Source: Glandiceps talaboti
Taxonomy: Eukaryota; Hemichordata; Enteropneusta; Spengelidae
Direction: 5' to 3'
DNA: 64,000 nucleotides
Assembly: GCF_964340395.1 (NCBI RefSeq)
Contig: NC_135562.1
Span: 192,501 to 256,500 of the forward strand
Each line of letters starts with the position of its first letter. The stretch's first letter is position 1. The notes under the pieces are model-generated. The model was not told the origin of the DNA and did not search any database. It worked only from the letters and a program-made list of their open reading frames with translations. Made by a program: the position numbers and the translations under genes. Positions 1-23,940 of the stretch are shown one piece after another.

Positions 1-1003
1 CTCTTACATCTGAATAGATTTAAGATGTCACTATACATGGATTTTGTTCACATTTCTTGTATATAGGTTATTCCCATCATTTGCGCTTGTTTACAGTAAA
101 ATAGATATGCAAACACCTTCTATATTGGCCAGAATCCAAACATCTGGTTCACGCACGTACGTTGTTCTTTATCCATGGTTAGCTGCTTATAGCAATGTAA
201 AAGTCTGTCTTTCATCAATTTCGTTTAACGTGCAACTGATAAAGCTAGTTCATACAAAAGAAATATAATAATTGAGAAATTGTTAAAAATGCAATCAAAT
301 TATAGAAATGGGAATCAATCGGAGTAAACAAATGGTAAATCTTTAATCCAGAATTTAAATGGAATGACACAGAATTGTCTACACGAGTCTGCGTTTCACT
401 CAGGTCAGATGTCAAAATCACAGGAAATTATAACGCTGTGTAAAGATGAAGACTAACATAACACTGACAGGGTGCCAATCTGACCCAAATGTCCATCATT
501 GTTTAATATTATATCATAGCCCTTGTATGTACATTGCATTGTTTAATATTATATCATAGCCCTTGTATGTACATTGCATTGTTTAATATTATATCATAGC
601 CCTTGTATGTACATTGCATTGTTTAATATTATATCATAGCCCTTGTATGTACATTGCATTGTTTAATATTACATCATAGCCCTTGTAGGTACATTGCATT
701 GTTTAATATTATATCATAGCCCTTGTATGTACATTGCATTGTTTAATATTATATCATAGCCCTTGTATGTACATTGTATTTTTTAATATTACATCATAGC
801 CCTTGTCTCTATGCATTATTGTGCTTGGTTTTTGCCATCTAATCGATATTTTAGTCAGATTGCTATGGAATCCAGTTCGTTTATGTAATTATAGATTGCT
901 GTTCAAATCCCAATCCCAAATGTAACTTTTTAATTGGGGTTTTCAACATTGACCTCAACAAAGTTAAACAAGTGTATTTACTCTATTTTTTTCCTGTTTA
1001 CAG
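1..1003. other. non-coding, intron or 5' flank of the RGS gene
   Basis: Apart from the 40-bp minisatellite I see no exon here with RGS-family character. The short open frame at 44-268 shows no domain and no plausible splice context. Confidence 0.5.
495..812. repeat. 40-bp minisatellite, about 8 copies
   Basis: Unit begins GTTTAATATTATATCATAGC and continues CCTTGTATGTACATTGCATT. Copies are nearly identical, with the last ones degraded. It lies upstream of the first RGS exon seen, in its intron or 5' region. Confidence 0.95.
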
Positions 1004-3932
1004 ACCATCATTAGAAGAAATCAAATCATGGGGAGATTCCTTTGACAAACTAATCAAAAATCCAGGTACGCCCATGCATTCTTTACTCCTTGCGTCTACT
1101 TTTTTGTCGTTAGTGTCCAGTGATCAAATAACAGCAGCTGAAATGGAACCAGAATCTTTCTGTTTAGCAACTGTAATTCTTTTAGCGCTCCCAACGTTCA
1201 GAAACGAGATTGTGCAACAGTGAGCAGAGCTGTCATGTTTATCTTATGTGGGCGCACTTTGATCTCAAGGGAGACACATGTTAGAGTATTTATTGTTCTG
1301 TGGTGACTTCATTTTGCCCGACGTGGTATTCGGCTCTTCGATAGCATTGAGATGTTTACAATAAACATTATTGTAGTGACTCTGTGTGGGTCCATAACAT
1401 ATGAAAAACATGTATTTTATCACAAGAAGATTTATATGGTGCAGAAGGGATCAGAAACGAAATGATACATTGAGTCAGTAGGAGAAATAAAGTTGTGTAC
1501 ATGTAGAATGTGATATGGTGTCGGCTGAGTAATTTGATCAAAATGTTATTGACATACACAATGAAGACCTGTTTCTGGGTTCAATAGTTTCAATGATTTC
1601 ACCTAATGCCAAAAGCTTGAAGATTAAATGAACAAATGTATTCATACATTCTTTATATGTATTAATTTTTTTTATCTCTATTACATTATTTTGGTAATTT
1701 ATTTTGTAAACCTCTAACGACAATCAGTGACTCTTTAGTTCTAGTAATTGATAGTACCATCTTGTTATGTGTGCAATGTATTTAAATAGAGTGCACCATT
1801 AATCACTCAACTGATTGGTGCGAAAACACACAGATCTAAAAAAAATAAATATATATTCTTAAAAAAATGTATAAAAAAAAAAAAATCATTGATTGTTGTC
1901 ATTTTCAGTTGGACGAGATATCTTTAGAGAATTCTTAAAACTAGAGTACAGTGAAGAAAACTTATTATTCTGGATTGCCTGTGAAGATCTGCGACAGCTC
2001 ACAGACCAGGAAAATATAGAAGAAAAATCAAGACTTATTTATGAAGATTACATCTCAATACTTTCGCCAAAAGAAGTAAGCTAGTTCTTCTATAGTTGCA
2101 TATTTGTGGACTATTTACTTTTCAACAAAGCAAGCTGTGTGAATTAACGATATTATATTACGCACTTTGGAGTTCTTCTTACCCCGCAAGACTTCATTTC
2201 TATTTCTAAGAAGTAAGGTCCTCCTTACCCCTCAAGACTTCATTTCTAAGAAGTAAGGTCCTCCTTACCCCTCAAGACTTCACTCCTGAGAAGTAAGGTC
2301 CTCCTTACCCCTCAAGACTTCACTCCTGAGAAGTAAGGTCCTCCTTACCCCTCAAGACTTTAGTCCTGAGAAGTAAGGTCCTCCTTACCCTTCAAGACTT
2401 CAGTCCTGAGACATATAGTCCTCCCTACCCCTCAAGACTTCATTCCTGAGAAGTAAGGTCCTCCTTACCCCTCGAGATTTCAGTCCTGAGACATGCAGTC
2501 CTATTTAGCCTCCGAGATTTCAGTCCTGAGAAGTAAGGTTCTCCTTACCCCTCGAGACTTCAGTCCTGAGATATGCAGTCCTATTTAGCCTCCGAAACTT
2601 CAGTCCTGAGACATGCAGTCCTATTTAGCCTCCGAGACTTCAGTCCTGAGACATGCAGTCCTATTTAGCCTCCGAGACTTCAGTCCTGAGACATGCAGTC
2701 CTATTTAGCCTCCGAGACTTCAGTCCTGAGATATGCAGTCCTATTTAGCCTCCGAGACTTCAGTCCTGAGACATGCAGTCCTACTTAGCCTCCGAGATTT
2801 CAGTCCTGAGACATGCAGTCCTATTTAGCCTCCGAGACTTCAGTCCTGAGATATGCAGTCCTGTTTAGCCTCTGAGACTTCAGTCCTGAGACATGCAGTC
2901 CTATTTAGCCTCCGAGACTTCAGTCCTGAGACATGCAGTCCTATTTAGCCTCCGAGACTTCAGTCCTGAGACGTAAGGTCCTCTTTACCCCTTGAGACAT
3001 CAGTCCTGAGATATGCAGTCCTATTTAGCCTCCGAGATTTCAGTCCTGAGATATGCAGTCCTATTTAGCCTCCGAGACTTCAGTCCTGAGACATGCAGTC
3101 CTATTTAGCCTCCGAGACTTCAGTCCTGAGACGTAAGGTCCTCATTACCCCTTGAGACATCAGTCCTGATTCGTACAATACTACGGAAATATTATAATTT
3201 GCTTTGACGTTTTGAAGTTAAGAACTTATAGTCTTTGAATTGAGAAGAGTATAGTGAAATCAATTTCGAGGTGTTTTTCCACAGAGTTCAGCTCCCTTGC
3301 TGAAAGCCCGTTGTTTAACTTGAAAAGTGGACTTGAAAGATAATTCAGTTTGTGGTGATAATAACATAACAAACTAGTATTTAAACTGTCACATCTCTAT
3401 TCACACATATGCTTATACTATTACAATTCAGTCATGCTAGTCGCATCACTTAAATAGTAATATGCATATTATTGTTTGTTTTCTGATACTTTTCACACGC
3501 CTGTTTCTCTTTGTTTTCTGATACTATTCACATGATCCAAGTATGCATATTTCTGCTTGTTTTCTGATGCTAATCACGTGATCGTATTATGCATAGTACT
3601 GTTTGTTTTCTGATACTAGTCACATGATCCCAATATGCTTATTTCAGTTTGCTTTCTGATACTAGTCACATGCCTATTTCTGTTTGTTTTCTGATGCTAG
3701 TCACATGCCTATTTCTGTTTATTTTCTGATACTAGTCACGTGACTATTTCTGTTTGTTTTATAGGTAAGTCTGGATTCAAGGGTTCGAGAGGTAATTAAT
3801 AGGAATATGGTGGACCCATCTCAGCACACATTTGATGATGCACAACAACAGATTTATATACTAATGCATAGGGACTCTTATCCTAGGTTCCTGAATTCAC
3901 AAACATACAAACGACTATTATGCAAGGGGTGA
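1004..3932 (+). CDS. RGS17/19/20: RGS protein, RZ family (RGS17/19/20-like), 3' exons only
   Basis: Three exons, 1004-1065, 1909-2075 and 3765-3932, join in phase and end at TGA 3930-3932, giving about 131 residues. The product contains a whole RGS domain. RGS domains are GTPase-activating proteins for G-alpha subunits at the plasma membrane. Visible hallmarks are EYSEENLLFW, ACEDL, IYEDYISILSPKEVSLDSR, and the late MHRDSYPRFLNS motif, all typical of the RZ group (RGS17/19/20). The first exon seen starts with one base of a split codon after a clear polypyrimidine-AG (1003). So at least one upstream exon is missing; it should carry the cysteine string typical of this family, and I do not see it in 1-1003. 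The protein ends soon after the domain, as in vertebrate members. Exon 2 ends at a GTAAGC donor, and exon 3 itself begins with GTAAGT coding for Val-Ser. Both intron 2 ends adjoin tandem arrays. Confidence 0.93.
2169..3172. repeat. 40-bp minisatellite in RGS intron 2 (donor side)
   Basis: About 25 copies, drifting from a GAAGTAAGGTCCTCCTTACC type at the 5' side to a GACATGCAGTCCTATTTAGC type, both followed by CTCxxGACTTCAGTCCT. The first units contain AAGAAGTAAG, like the exon 2 donor AAAGAAGTAAGC at 2070-2081. Confidence 0.95.
3468..3764. repeat. 40-46-bp minisatellite ending at the RGS exon 3 acceptor
   Basis: About seven copies of a unit with TTTCTGTTTGTTTTCTGATA followed by CTAGTCACATG. 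The last partial copy supplies the pyrimidine tract and runs directly into the ATAG acceptor before 3765. Confidence 0.85.
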
Positions 3933-6900
3933 GATCTGACGTGGGCTGTGACTATAATTTCATTCCTGCTACCATTTTGTGTGTAATTATTGACCGACGT
4001 AGTTACAAATATACTGAAGGTGACAATAATGACACATAGAATGGTGGCGCAGCAACACAAATTCGGGACGGACTAGTGCAGATGCCTCGGATCTTGAAAT
4101 ATGTTCTTGATTCAAAATATCATAAAAGAAGATCACAATCCAGGCTGCTTTCACATTTCTTTTCAAACCGTACCCTTCGCTCCTTTTCAAAACTGTCTGA
4201 AATATTCATTTGTACGATGAGCAGTAGATGTATTGAAGAGAGTTGGAGCAAGAGTCTTGTTTCCAGTTGTTGGTTGGTTGGTCGGTCGGTTGGTTGGTTG
4301 GTTGGTTGGTTGGTTGGTTGATTGGTTGGTTGGTTGGAATTCTATAAAGATTGTATCACTCATCTGTCATTAAATCGTCATAAGCAGCACCAACTTTGGG
4401 AATTTCTGAAGAACCAGACGACTGTGGAGAAACAAATATCTAGTGATACTTGGAGTTTCTATGACATTGTTTTATATCATCAACGAATTAAGGTCATATG
4501 GGCATATGACTGGAAGTATCACAAAATGTGCTTTTGACCATCAAGTTACAAGCCGAAAATGACTTGAGTGAGAAATTGAACACTGTCTTGTTTGTGAATG
4601 ACTTTCCACCTTGGTGAAATCGAGGAACAATTGCTGCGAAGTGGAGCTTGATTTGGGGAAAGGAAGGAAAGGGAAACAAACAAGCAAACAATAACGTGTC
4701 TTTTTAAAAAGGAAGACTCTATCTTTAGTAGAGATGACAATATGCCGGAGGGTGTTGCTGTGCCTAACCGACATAAAACACTGTTTTCTTTATTAGTTTG
4801 GTTAAATATTTCAACTTTTACTTTTAGTAAGTGCTGCCATCTTTAAAAAAAACTGAGGCAATAGTTTCCTGTTAAAATATTGAAATTTCTATAAGGATTA
4901 AATTATCACAAAATGATATTAATTCTGAAAAAAAAAACTTTTCACACTTTTACAGTAATTATTTATCATTAATATTTTGGATGTCACGTTTGTCTTTGTC
5001 TGTAATGTTTGACTTGTGTCTCTGTCGTTCAATCGCATGGCAATCTGGGAGAAATTGAGGCTAATTTAGCGATGAAACTCTTAACATTTTACTATGCATC
5101 GGGTTTGTCCCGATAGCGCATGTGCACCCGTGATTATCATCGATATTGTGACATTTGTAGGGTTACATGCCAGTGTCTCTTTGTCGTTTAATAAACTGAT
5201 TTCTAAATCCCTTCCATGGTCATTACACATTGCTATTATTAATCTAAACACCTAGTTCTTTGAAAGAAATACCAGTTCGACAATTTTAGATATCGTCTTC
5301 GCTCATGACATTTGATGACAACACAGTTAACAAAGTAACGCCATAAGTTGTAAGAAGACGTTTTTTGATTGATATGAAAATGACAATGTCATCAACAATA
5401 CATTAACTTCGAATTCTGATTGAATAGAATCTCATCAACTCCGAAGCTAGTGTAATATAGTAAATTGCTCACCAGGATTAGCAATAAACAAGGATGTCAA
5501 CATTAAGATATTTTGTTGACCAACCTGGTTTGGCAGGACAACATTGTCGCATTTCCAGCGCGCACATCATCTCGTGATTAAGGTGTCACATTAATTCTGA
5601 TATCCATCTATATCCATCAGACATGTCTAGATAAATTGAAATTTAATGTCATAGCCAAAAACTCGTGAACTCTAGACATATTTCTCCAAATAAATATATT
5701 CGGTAGCTCTTAAAAGTCAATATGACAGCATCCATGAAGGAAACAAAAAATCACTTGAACAGGCAAGTCACTGAGACCCTATACAAACCGCCAGTGTTTG
5801 TGAAAAAAATCAAACTACAAGATGTAATCGCGAATTTGCACATGTCAAAATATTTGAGAGCAAATCTTACTGACCAGTGCTTTATTTTATCTTTTTGAAA
5901 TAAGACTATTCTACAGGATAGATGCGGGTAGGTTACCTCATAATTAAATCTGATGTCAGTCAAAACATATTACGTAAGATGTATGTAGCTTGTACAAAAC
6001 CAACATGTGATGTTAGTAAATTATATGTATAAAGAGTAAAATTAATTAACTGTGCTAAGACTGTATGTGTCCATGTTTTTCTCTTACATCGCTATCATTA
6101 GATGAAGTCTACATCAACAACCAAAAGAGAGATCAATTGTTGAGTAAACAGGACACAAACAAACACTCCTAGGAAAGAAATGCGCACTTATGAATATCAT
6201 AACTTAATAAAATCCATATTAAACATGTTCATAAAACTAGAAAATATGCTTTTAGGCTGAGTCATTTTATGGACTGCATAACAGCACTATGGTAGTACTT
6301 TTGTTGTTTTGGTGTCCTAAAATACGCCATTGGTTTTCGTTTGTAGTTGACAAACAAACACAAATAAACAATGACGCATGCGCAATATATGGCTTGTTCA
6401 TGTATGGCTTGTGCCCATATATGCTATACTAGTACAAATTAAACTACGTGTAGCTCCTACGACAGATTAAAACAATTCATGTCTGAAGACATGGAAACAA
6501 CTTTGATAACATGTTTCTACAGAATGATTATTTTCTGGTGCAATATTATAATAAGCTTTTATGAATATTCATGTAGATATTGTTGATAAGTCTTGGTGTA
6601 TGATGTGTATTTAATTTAATTGAAATATTTTTGTCCGGTTTTATTCATATTTAATCTTTATCGTTATACAGTGTACAGTAGAACATTGATTTTAACAGAC
6701 AACTATTTGTACTTTTTACCGTCACGTTTAAGTGTTCTTTGAAAATTTTTCCATTGTTCTCCCACGTTTCCAAGTTAAACGTTCAACTATTATCACACAA
6801 ATTATTGAATAGTAAGCAACTAGAAGTGATGCTCAATTTCCTTTAGTTTGAACGAAATCTACCAATCAGTTTGACTTTGTTATATAGCCTCGGTTCCACT

Positions 6901-8200
6901 ATCCAATCGGAAAACAGGTATCTTACATTTATTATATATAGCTTCAGTCCCATTCTCCAATCAAAAAGCATGTACGACATATGACTAGTGAATGGCTTCT
7001 TCCGTATATATAGAAGATAGTGATTGATTGGCCTGCCAACAATCTTAAGATAACCATTCACATGAACGTTTTACCTAAATACATTATGCACTCGTGGTTT
7101 CTAACAGGGGAGTTTTGGCATGTTGATCATGCCAATCATTGTATACATTTTCAAAAGGCACAAAACGCATTGTCTTGTCATTTATTAACATATGTTTATA
7201 GTAGTCTAAATAATTTGGATAGCCCTTTATTACTGCTTTACCTAAATTGTAATACACTTCTTGAAAGGTATGTAAAGAAGCTCCAAACTATATACGTGCT
7301 TGAAGATTCAATCCTTCATTCACTTGAAAGTAATATTGCGAGAGTAATGTAAATGATTCAAAAGCAGTATACATATGTACCACGTGGTTTAGTTAACCAA
7401 CATATGTATCACGTGGTTAAGTTAACCAATGAAAAAAACCTCATATACATATGGATCACGTGGTTATCTTAACCAATGGAAAGACCTCTCAAGAACACTT
7501 CCTATATTTAGCACTTAATTCAGCGTTTTGATGTACATGTGAGCGGTTATACGTTTTAAATGTTACTTCGATATTGATTCAAAACTTACAAAACAGGGTT
7601 ACTTGTATCAAAAGCAATTATTCAACACTTGCAAGATTGATTTAGATAATATCATAAATTCACCCGAAAAAAATATACATAGACCAATTACAAACTAACA
7701 CTTTTGTCTTTGTGTAACCATGGTTACTTGTATACGTTTTTAATGCAAAGTTCACGTGTAAAGCTAAATGTGTCAGTAATGTAGCCAGTTTGCTTTGTCT
7801 TCTTAAATCCAAGATTTTCCCATCATTCTCTGGTTTGAATGTATTTCATTTCTATACGTACATGAATGTTTGTAGTTAACGAACCTTTTTTTCCTCATCT
7901 CCAAAATGTCTAAATCGATGTCATTTATCTCTTTCTATAAAAGTTAAAATTCAATGAATCTACATCACAATTTTTGTAATACCTTTCAGTCCCATGTTGC
8001 ATCAGTTCCCATATCTTTATCAGTATTTCTACAACTTGGAAAACAAATAAAAAGTGATTGTGATTTTACAGTAACTTTGTCTCTTGTTTATTATTTGAAA
8101 GTGTTATGGGATCACCATAAAGCAAGGGTAATTTTTGTCATAAAATGCCACATTTCATCAATGATTTAATTAAATATATGAGGATGGCTCACATATATAA
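3933..8200. other. RGS 3' UTR and intergenic DNA, no gene seen
   Basis: After the RGS stop there is a (GGTT)n tract at about 4266-4337. Small local duplications occur at about 6885-6975 (TATATAGCCTCGGTTCC and TATATAGCTTCAGTCCC) and 7370-7485 (a roughly 45-bp unit with CACGTGGTT, three copies). Open frames are short and unlike any family. Confidence 0.6.
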
Positions 8201-8216
8201 ATCGATTTACTACGTA

Positions 8217-8311
8217 TTTTACCCTCGTCATCATCGCTGTTACCCTCGTCACTGTCGCGGTTACCCTCGTCATCATTGCAGTTACCCTCGTCATCATTGC
8301 GGTTATCGCCA
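8217..8311. repeat. 21-bp tandem repeat, about 5 copies
   Basis: Unit TTACCCTCGTCATCATTGCGG with substitutions. Confidence 0.85.
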
Positions 8312-8439
8312 TAATTATGACCGTGTCTTGCGATGATTTCTGTCAGAACGCGGTGGAAGAAGTAGTTATTCGACTAGGGTTATACTCTTTCTGACTGACT
8401 ATCTATTTGACTCTTAATTATTTGTAAAGTTACATAACA

Positions 8440-8605
8440 CGCAGAAACATATGAACACTGCGTGTACCAACATGCACAATATGAACACTACGTGTAATGA
8501 CATGCACAATAACAAAGACTTATGAACACTACGTGTAATGACATGCACAATAACGCAAACTATGAACACTGCGTGTAATGACATGCACATTAACAAAAAC
8601 TTATG
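8440..8605. repeat. 40-45-bp tandem repeat, about 4 copies
   Basis: Unit built around TATGAACACTACGTGTAATG and ACATGCACAATAACAAA. Confidence 0.85.
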
Positions 8606-10366
8606 ATGTGAATGTGTTCATATATTCTAGAGTGTTGATGTGAATGTGTTCATGTATTCTGGAGTGTAGATGTGAATGTGTTAATGTATTGTACAGTGTA
8701 GATGTGAATGTGTTCATGTATTCTAGAGTGTAGATGTGAATGTGTTCATGTATTCTACAGTGTATATGTGAATGTGTTCATGTGTTCTACAGTGTATAAG
8801 TGAATGTGTTCATGTATTCTACAGTGTAGATGTGAATGTGTTCATGTGTTCTACAGCGTAGATGTAAATGTGTTCATGTATTCTACAGTGTAGATGTGAA
8901 TGTGTTCATGTATTTTAGAGTGTAGATGTGAATGTGCTCATGTATTCCACGGTGTATATGTGAATGTGTTCATGTATTCCACAGTGTAGATGTGAATGTG
9001 TTCATGTATTCCACAGTGTAGATGTGAATGTGTTCATGTATTCTACAGTGTAGATGTGAATGTGTTCATGTATTCTACAGTGTAGATGTGAATGTGTTCA
9101 TGTATTCTACAGTGTAGATGTGAATGTGTTCATGTATTTTAGAGTGTAGATGTGAATGTGCTCATGTATTCTACAGTGTATATGTGAATGTGTTCATGTA
9201 TTCCACAGTGTAGATGTGAATGTGTTCATGTATTCTACAGTGTAGATGTGAATGTGTTCATGTGTTCTACAGTGTAGATGTAAATGTGTTCATGTATTCT
9301 AGAGTGTAGATGTGAATGTGTTCATGTATTCTACAGTGTAGATGTGAATGTGTTCATGTATTCTACAGTGTAGATGTGAATGTGTTCATGTATTCTACAG
9401 TGTAGATGTGAATGTGTTCATGTATTCTACAGTGTAGATGTGAATGTGTTCATGTATTCTACAGTGTAGATGTGAATGTGTTCATGTATTCTACAGTGTA
9501 GATGTGAATGTGTTCATGTATTCTACAGTGTAAATGTGAATGTATTCATGTATTCTACAGTGTAGATGTGAATGTGTTCATGTATTCTACAGTGTATATG
9601 TGAATGTGTTCATGTATTCTACAGTGTAGATGTGAATGTGTTCATGTATTCTACAGTGTAGATGTGAATGTGTTCATGTATTCTACAGTGTAGATGTGAA
9701 TGTGTTCATGCATTCTACAGTGTAGATGTGAATGTGTTCATGTATTCTACAGTGTAGATGTGAATGTGTTCATGCATTCTACAGTGTAGATGTGAATGTG
9801 TTCATGTATTCTACAGTGTAGATGTGAATGTGTTCATGTATTCTACAGTGTAGATGTGAATGTGTTCATGTATTCTACAGTGTAGACGTGAATGTGTTCA
9901 TGTATTCTACAATGTAGATGTGAATGTGTTCATGTATTCTACAGTGTAGATGTGAATGTGTTCATGTATTCTACAGTGTAGATGTGAATGTGTTCATGTA
10001 TTCTAGAGTGTAGATGTGAATGTGTTCATATATTCTAGAGTGTAGATGTGAATGTGTTCATGTATTCTACAGTGTTTATGTGAATGTGTTCATGTATTCT
10101 ACAGTGTAGATGTGAATGTGTTCATGTATTCTACAGTGTATATGTGAATGAGTTCATGTATTCTACAGTGTAGATGTGAATGTGTTCATGTATTCTAGAG
10201 TGTAGATGTGAATGTGCTCATGTATTCTACAGTGTATATGTGAATGTGTTCATGTATTCTACAGTGTATATGTGAATGTGTTCATGCATTCTACAGTGTA
10301 GATGTGAATGTGTTCATGTATTCTACAGTGTAGATGTGAATGTGTTCATGCATTCTACAGTGTATA
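8605..10366. repeat. 32-bp minisatellite, about 55 copies
   Basis: Unit AGATGTGAATGTGTTCATG then TATTCTACAGTGT. Copies are very homogeneous in the middle (about 9.3-10.0 kb) and more varied toward the 5' side, as expected from recent unequal exchange in the centre. Confidence 0.97.
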
Positions 10367-10565
10367 GTTAAGCTTTGTGCACCATTAATCTTTTGTGAAG
10401 CACATTTTCAAGTTACAGTATGTTGTTATATGACGTGTCACTGTGATCGCTGATATTACACAAAAAACGTAGGGGAAATGACTTCACGCGGAAATAAAGA
10501 AGTATTAGCAATAACATTTAGAGATACACCACATTTATTTAAATCTCTGCAAACATAGTTCATTC

Positions 10566-10569
10566 ATTA

Positions 10570-10653
<84 letters not shown>

Positions 10654-10683
10654 ATGAAATCATCAAATGTGCCTATATGTATG

Positions 10684-10717
<34 letters not shown>

Positions 10718-10718
10718 A
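10566..10718. repeat. (AT)n and (ATA)n microsatellites
   Basis: About 80 bp of AT dinucleotides, then a 50-bp break and a short ATA tract. Confidence 0.95.
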
Positions 10719-10984
10719 ATGTAAACAAATTTCGGCTGAGTTAAAAAGCGCCATATTAAATGTGAAATATCACGACAGATAATGGCAGCCATCTTGTAAA
10801 AAGTCCAACCTGTTGGATTTTCAAATTTCCAATCGAATAGATTCCATGTTGTATCGCTATTTGAACGATTCCTCTCTTTATACACTTCATCACAGTTTAC
10901 TTAAAAACTATAATGTCGAATACGGTTTTTATTCTATTCTTTTCTATTCTATAACTAATTCGGTACATATATATGATGCAGTAC

Positions 10985-10985
10985 A

Positions 10986-11043
<58 letters not shown>

Positions 11044-11080
11044 ACACACACACAGAGTAACACACACACAGAGTAACACA
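10985..11080. repeat. (CA)n microsatellite with a CACAGAGTAA tail repeat
   Basis: CA dinucleotides followed by three copies of a roughly 19-bp unit ending CACAGAGTAA. Confidence 0.95.
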
Positions 11081-11221
11081 AACGCGTACGATAATTCACA
11101 AACGCTCTGCCTTGTAATAGATCTTTGCATTCATAATAATTGCACATAAAGCGTTATATGTCGAATCTTCATAAATAGAAATGGAAAGGCGCAATATGCC
11201 AAACAATACCAAGCCGCATAT

Positions 11222-11385
11222 CTAAAATTCAAATTCACAGGACAGATTTTGAAATACCAAGGCACATATCTAAGACTCAAATTCACAGCACAGATTTTGA
11301 AATACCAAGGCACATATCTAAGACTCAAATTCACAGAACAGATTTTGAAATACCGAGCCGTACATCTAAGACTCAAATTCCCAGG
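11222..11385. repeat. 48-bp tandem repeat, about 3.5 copies
   Basis: Unit ATTTTGAAATACCAAGGCAC then ATATCTAAGACTCAAATTCACAG. Confidence 0.9.
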
Positions 11386-12059
11386 CTCGCTGATGATCAC
11401 GATATCGATTCGGGTTTTGCCGAAATCCTGAAAGATGAAGATAGTGAAAGCGTTACAACAATTTATTGTGTTTAAGATTAGTGCCTGTATATAGGAGATG
11501 TGACCACTCCAGGGAATTTTTGTAAACTATGGGTTCTAGAGAACTCATTTTATAATTTTACATCGCTTAAATATATATTTATGTGAGATTGCCGAGAAAG
11601 TCTTAATTGAATCTGTTGTTCATTCATATACTACTGTATGTCCTTATCATGAGCACGCAATGCATATGCTTCATGGGAGTCAGTCTACATGCATACTAAA
11701 TAGGAAAACATAAGTATTCACGACTCTTTGAGCTTGCGTGTCCACTGCAAGGATGTATAGTTACTAGTGTGTGTGTGTGGGGGGGGGTGTACGTACGCGT
11801 GTGTGATGAATCGAGAACAGATTCAACTCACTTGTCTCGACAGTTGTGCATAACATAAGTGTAAAATCATTAGATAACTCTCCAGAACACAAATTTTATT
11901 TGTTATGCCTTTATTTCCTGGAGTGGTGTACCCCTTTAACAGACAAAGAGTTACCATGACAATTATGTTAGAATAACAACTGACTGTGTTACACAATCGC
12001 ATTGAAATGAGATGGGATATAGGATGAGTATAAAATGTCTTATGAAAAGTACAAATATT

Positions 12060-12637
12060 GACAAATATCACTGTGTCTCAAGTATCTAACAGACTAAACA
12101 CTATGACATATATCACTGTGTCTCAAGTATCTAACAGACTAAACACTATGACATATATCACTGTGTCTCAAGTATCTAACAGACTAAACACTATGACATA
12201 TATCACTGTGTTTTAAGTATCTAACAGACTAAACACCATGACATATATCACTGTGTTTTAAGTATCTAACAGACTAAACACTGTGACATATATCACTGTG
12301 TCTCAAGTATCTCACAGACTAAACACTATGACATATATCACTGTGTCTCAAGTATCTCACAGACTAAACACTATGACATATATCACTGTGTCTCAAGTAT
12401 CTCACAGACTAAACACTGTGACATATATCTCTGTGTCTCAAGTATCTCACAGACTAAACACTGTGACATATATCACTGTGTCTCAAGTATCTCACAGACT
12501 AAACACTATGACATATATCACTGTGTTTTAAGTATCTCACAGACTAAACACTATGACATATATCACTGTGTCTCAAGTATCTCACAGACTAAACACTATG
12601 ACATATATCACTGTGTCTCAAGTATCTCACAGACTAT
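12060..12637. repeat. 45-bp minisatellite, about 13 copies
   Basis: Unit GACATATATCACTGTGTCTC then AAGTATCTCACAGACTAAACACTAT. Two subtypes (TCTAAC and TCTCAC) are partitioned left and right. One frame is open through the array only because 45 is divisible by three. Confidence 0.95.
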
Positions 12638-13084
12638 AAAGTCACCAACAAGCCACTTATAGTTTCACTTCGTGCATCTTTATATGAAATCATTCCAAAA
12701 TAGACAATAAAAAAGACATATATTTACTCAGATAGATTACATTTCTCATTACATGCATTGCATGCACACGATAGCTGTGGTCAACTGCTGAATCATTACT
12801 GATTAATTAACCAGTTGGCTATTACAATCAAGATGACAGACTTTTAAAACATTCATATTTAATTTGACATCACTAGGAGTGCATGTTAAATAACCTCATA
12901 AAACTACATGTCTCAAACAACACATTCAATAACTCATTATACTGAATTACCATGTTAATTAAAGCTCAAATCCCTCCGAATAGGCTGAATGGGTGTACCA
13001 CCAGTAGCTTTATAGTGAAATTGTTTTACTCTTGGCACTTTTAGTTTCGAAGGGTGTCACACATTTTGGTCATGATGAGGGGGG

Positions 13085-13385
13085 GGGGGGTAAGCAGATG
13101 GGTTAGTTTGGAATGATAAGAGTAAATGGTGGGGTTTGATATAACCAGGAGCGATAGTTTGGGTTGAGTATTACCATGAGAGATGGGTTGGGTTGGGTGT
13201 GATGAGGGTATGCAGATGGGTTGGGTTGGGTATTACCACGATAGATGGGTTGGGTTGGGTGTGTTGATGGTAAGCAGATGGGTTGGGTTGGGTATTACCA
13301 TGGTAGATGGGTGGATCCGGTTGAACACAACCAGGTTAGAGTGGTAAAGTTAGGTATGATGAGAGTATGCAGATGGGGTTTGGTG
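13085..13385. repeat. degenerate G-rich repeat (GGGTTGGGTT)
   Basis: Imperfect repeats of GATGGGTTGGGTTGGGTATTACC beside a poly-G run. The plus strand has many short G runs. It lies 3' of the tetraspanin stop. Confidence 0.7.
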
Positions 13386-13725
13386 TGACCATGATGTGTA
13401 CGAAGGCATTACAGCAAATTAAAAAGGTAATTGGCAGAATGGAAGAGTGGTGATGTCAGTGTGTTGAAAAGAGAAATAGACATTTTGGTTAGAAAGACAA
13501 GATAAATGATGGTATTATTCTTATCTCTTCAAAAAAATAACAAGTTTGATGGCAAATACGATAAAACAGAAGAAACACGTCTTGCATTGTGTACTCTGTA
13601 AATGAAATCTGCTAAGTGCGTGAGCAGTGATGACTTTAAAAAAAAGTCTTTGGTAAAAGCATCAACATGAAATTCATGGTAGAGTCCTTTCACCAACGTA
13701 ACTATTCGTTGACGTTAACAAGTAA

Positions 13726-23940
<10,215 letters not shown>

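Noticed and set aside
8605-10366. CRISPR-like array
   Set aside because: Direct head-to-tail repeats with no unique spacers, in a eukaryotic sequence. None of the other arrays in the window has spacers either.
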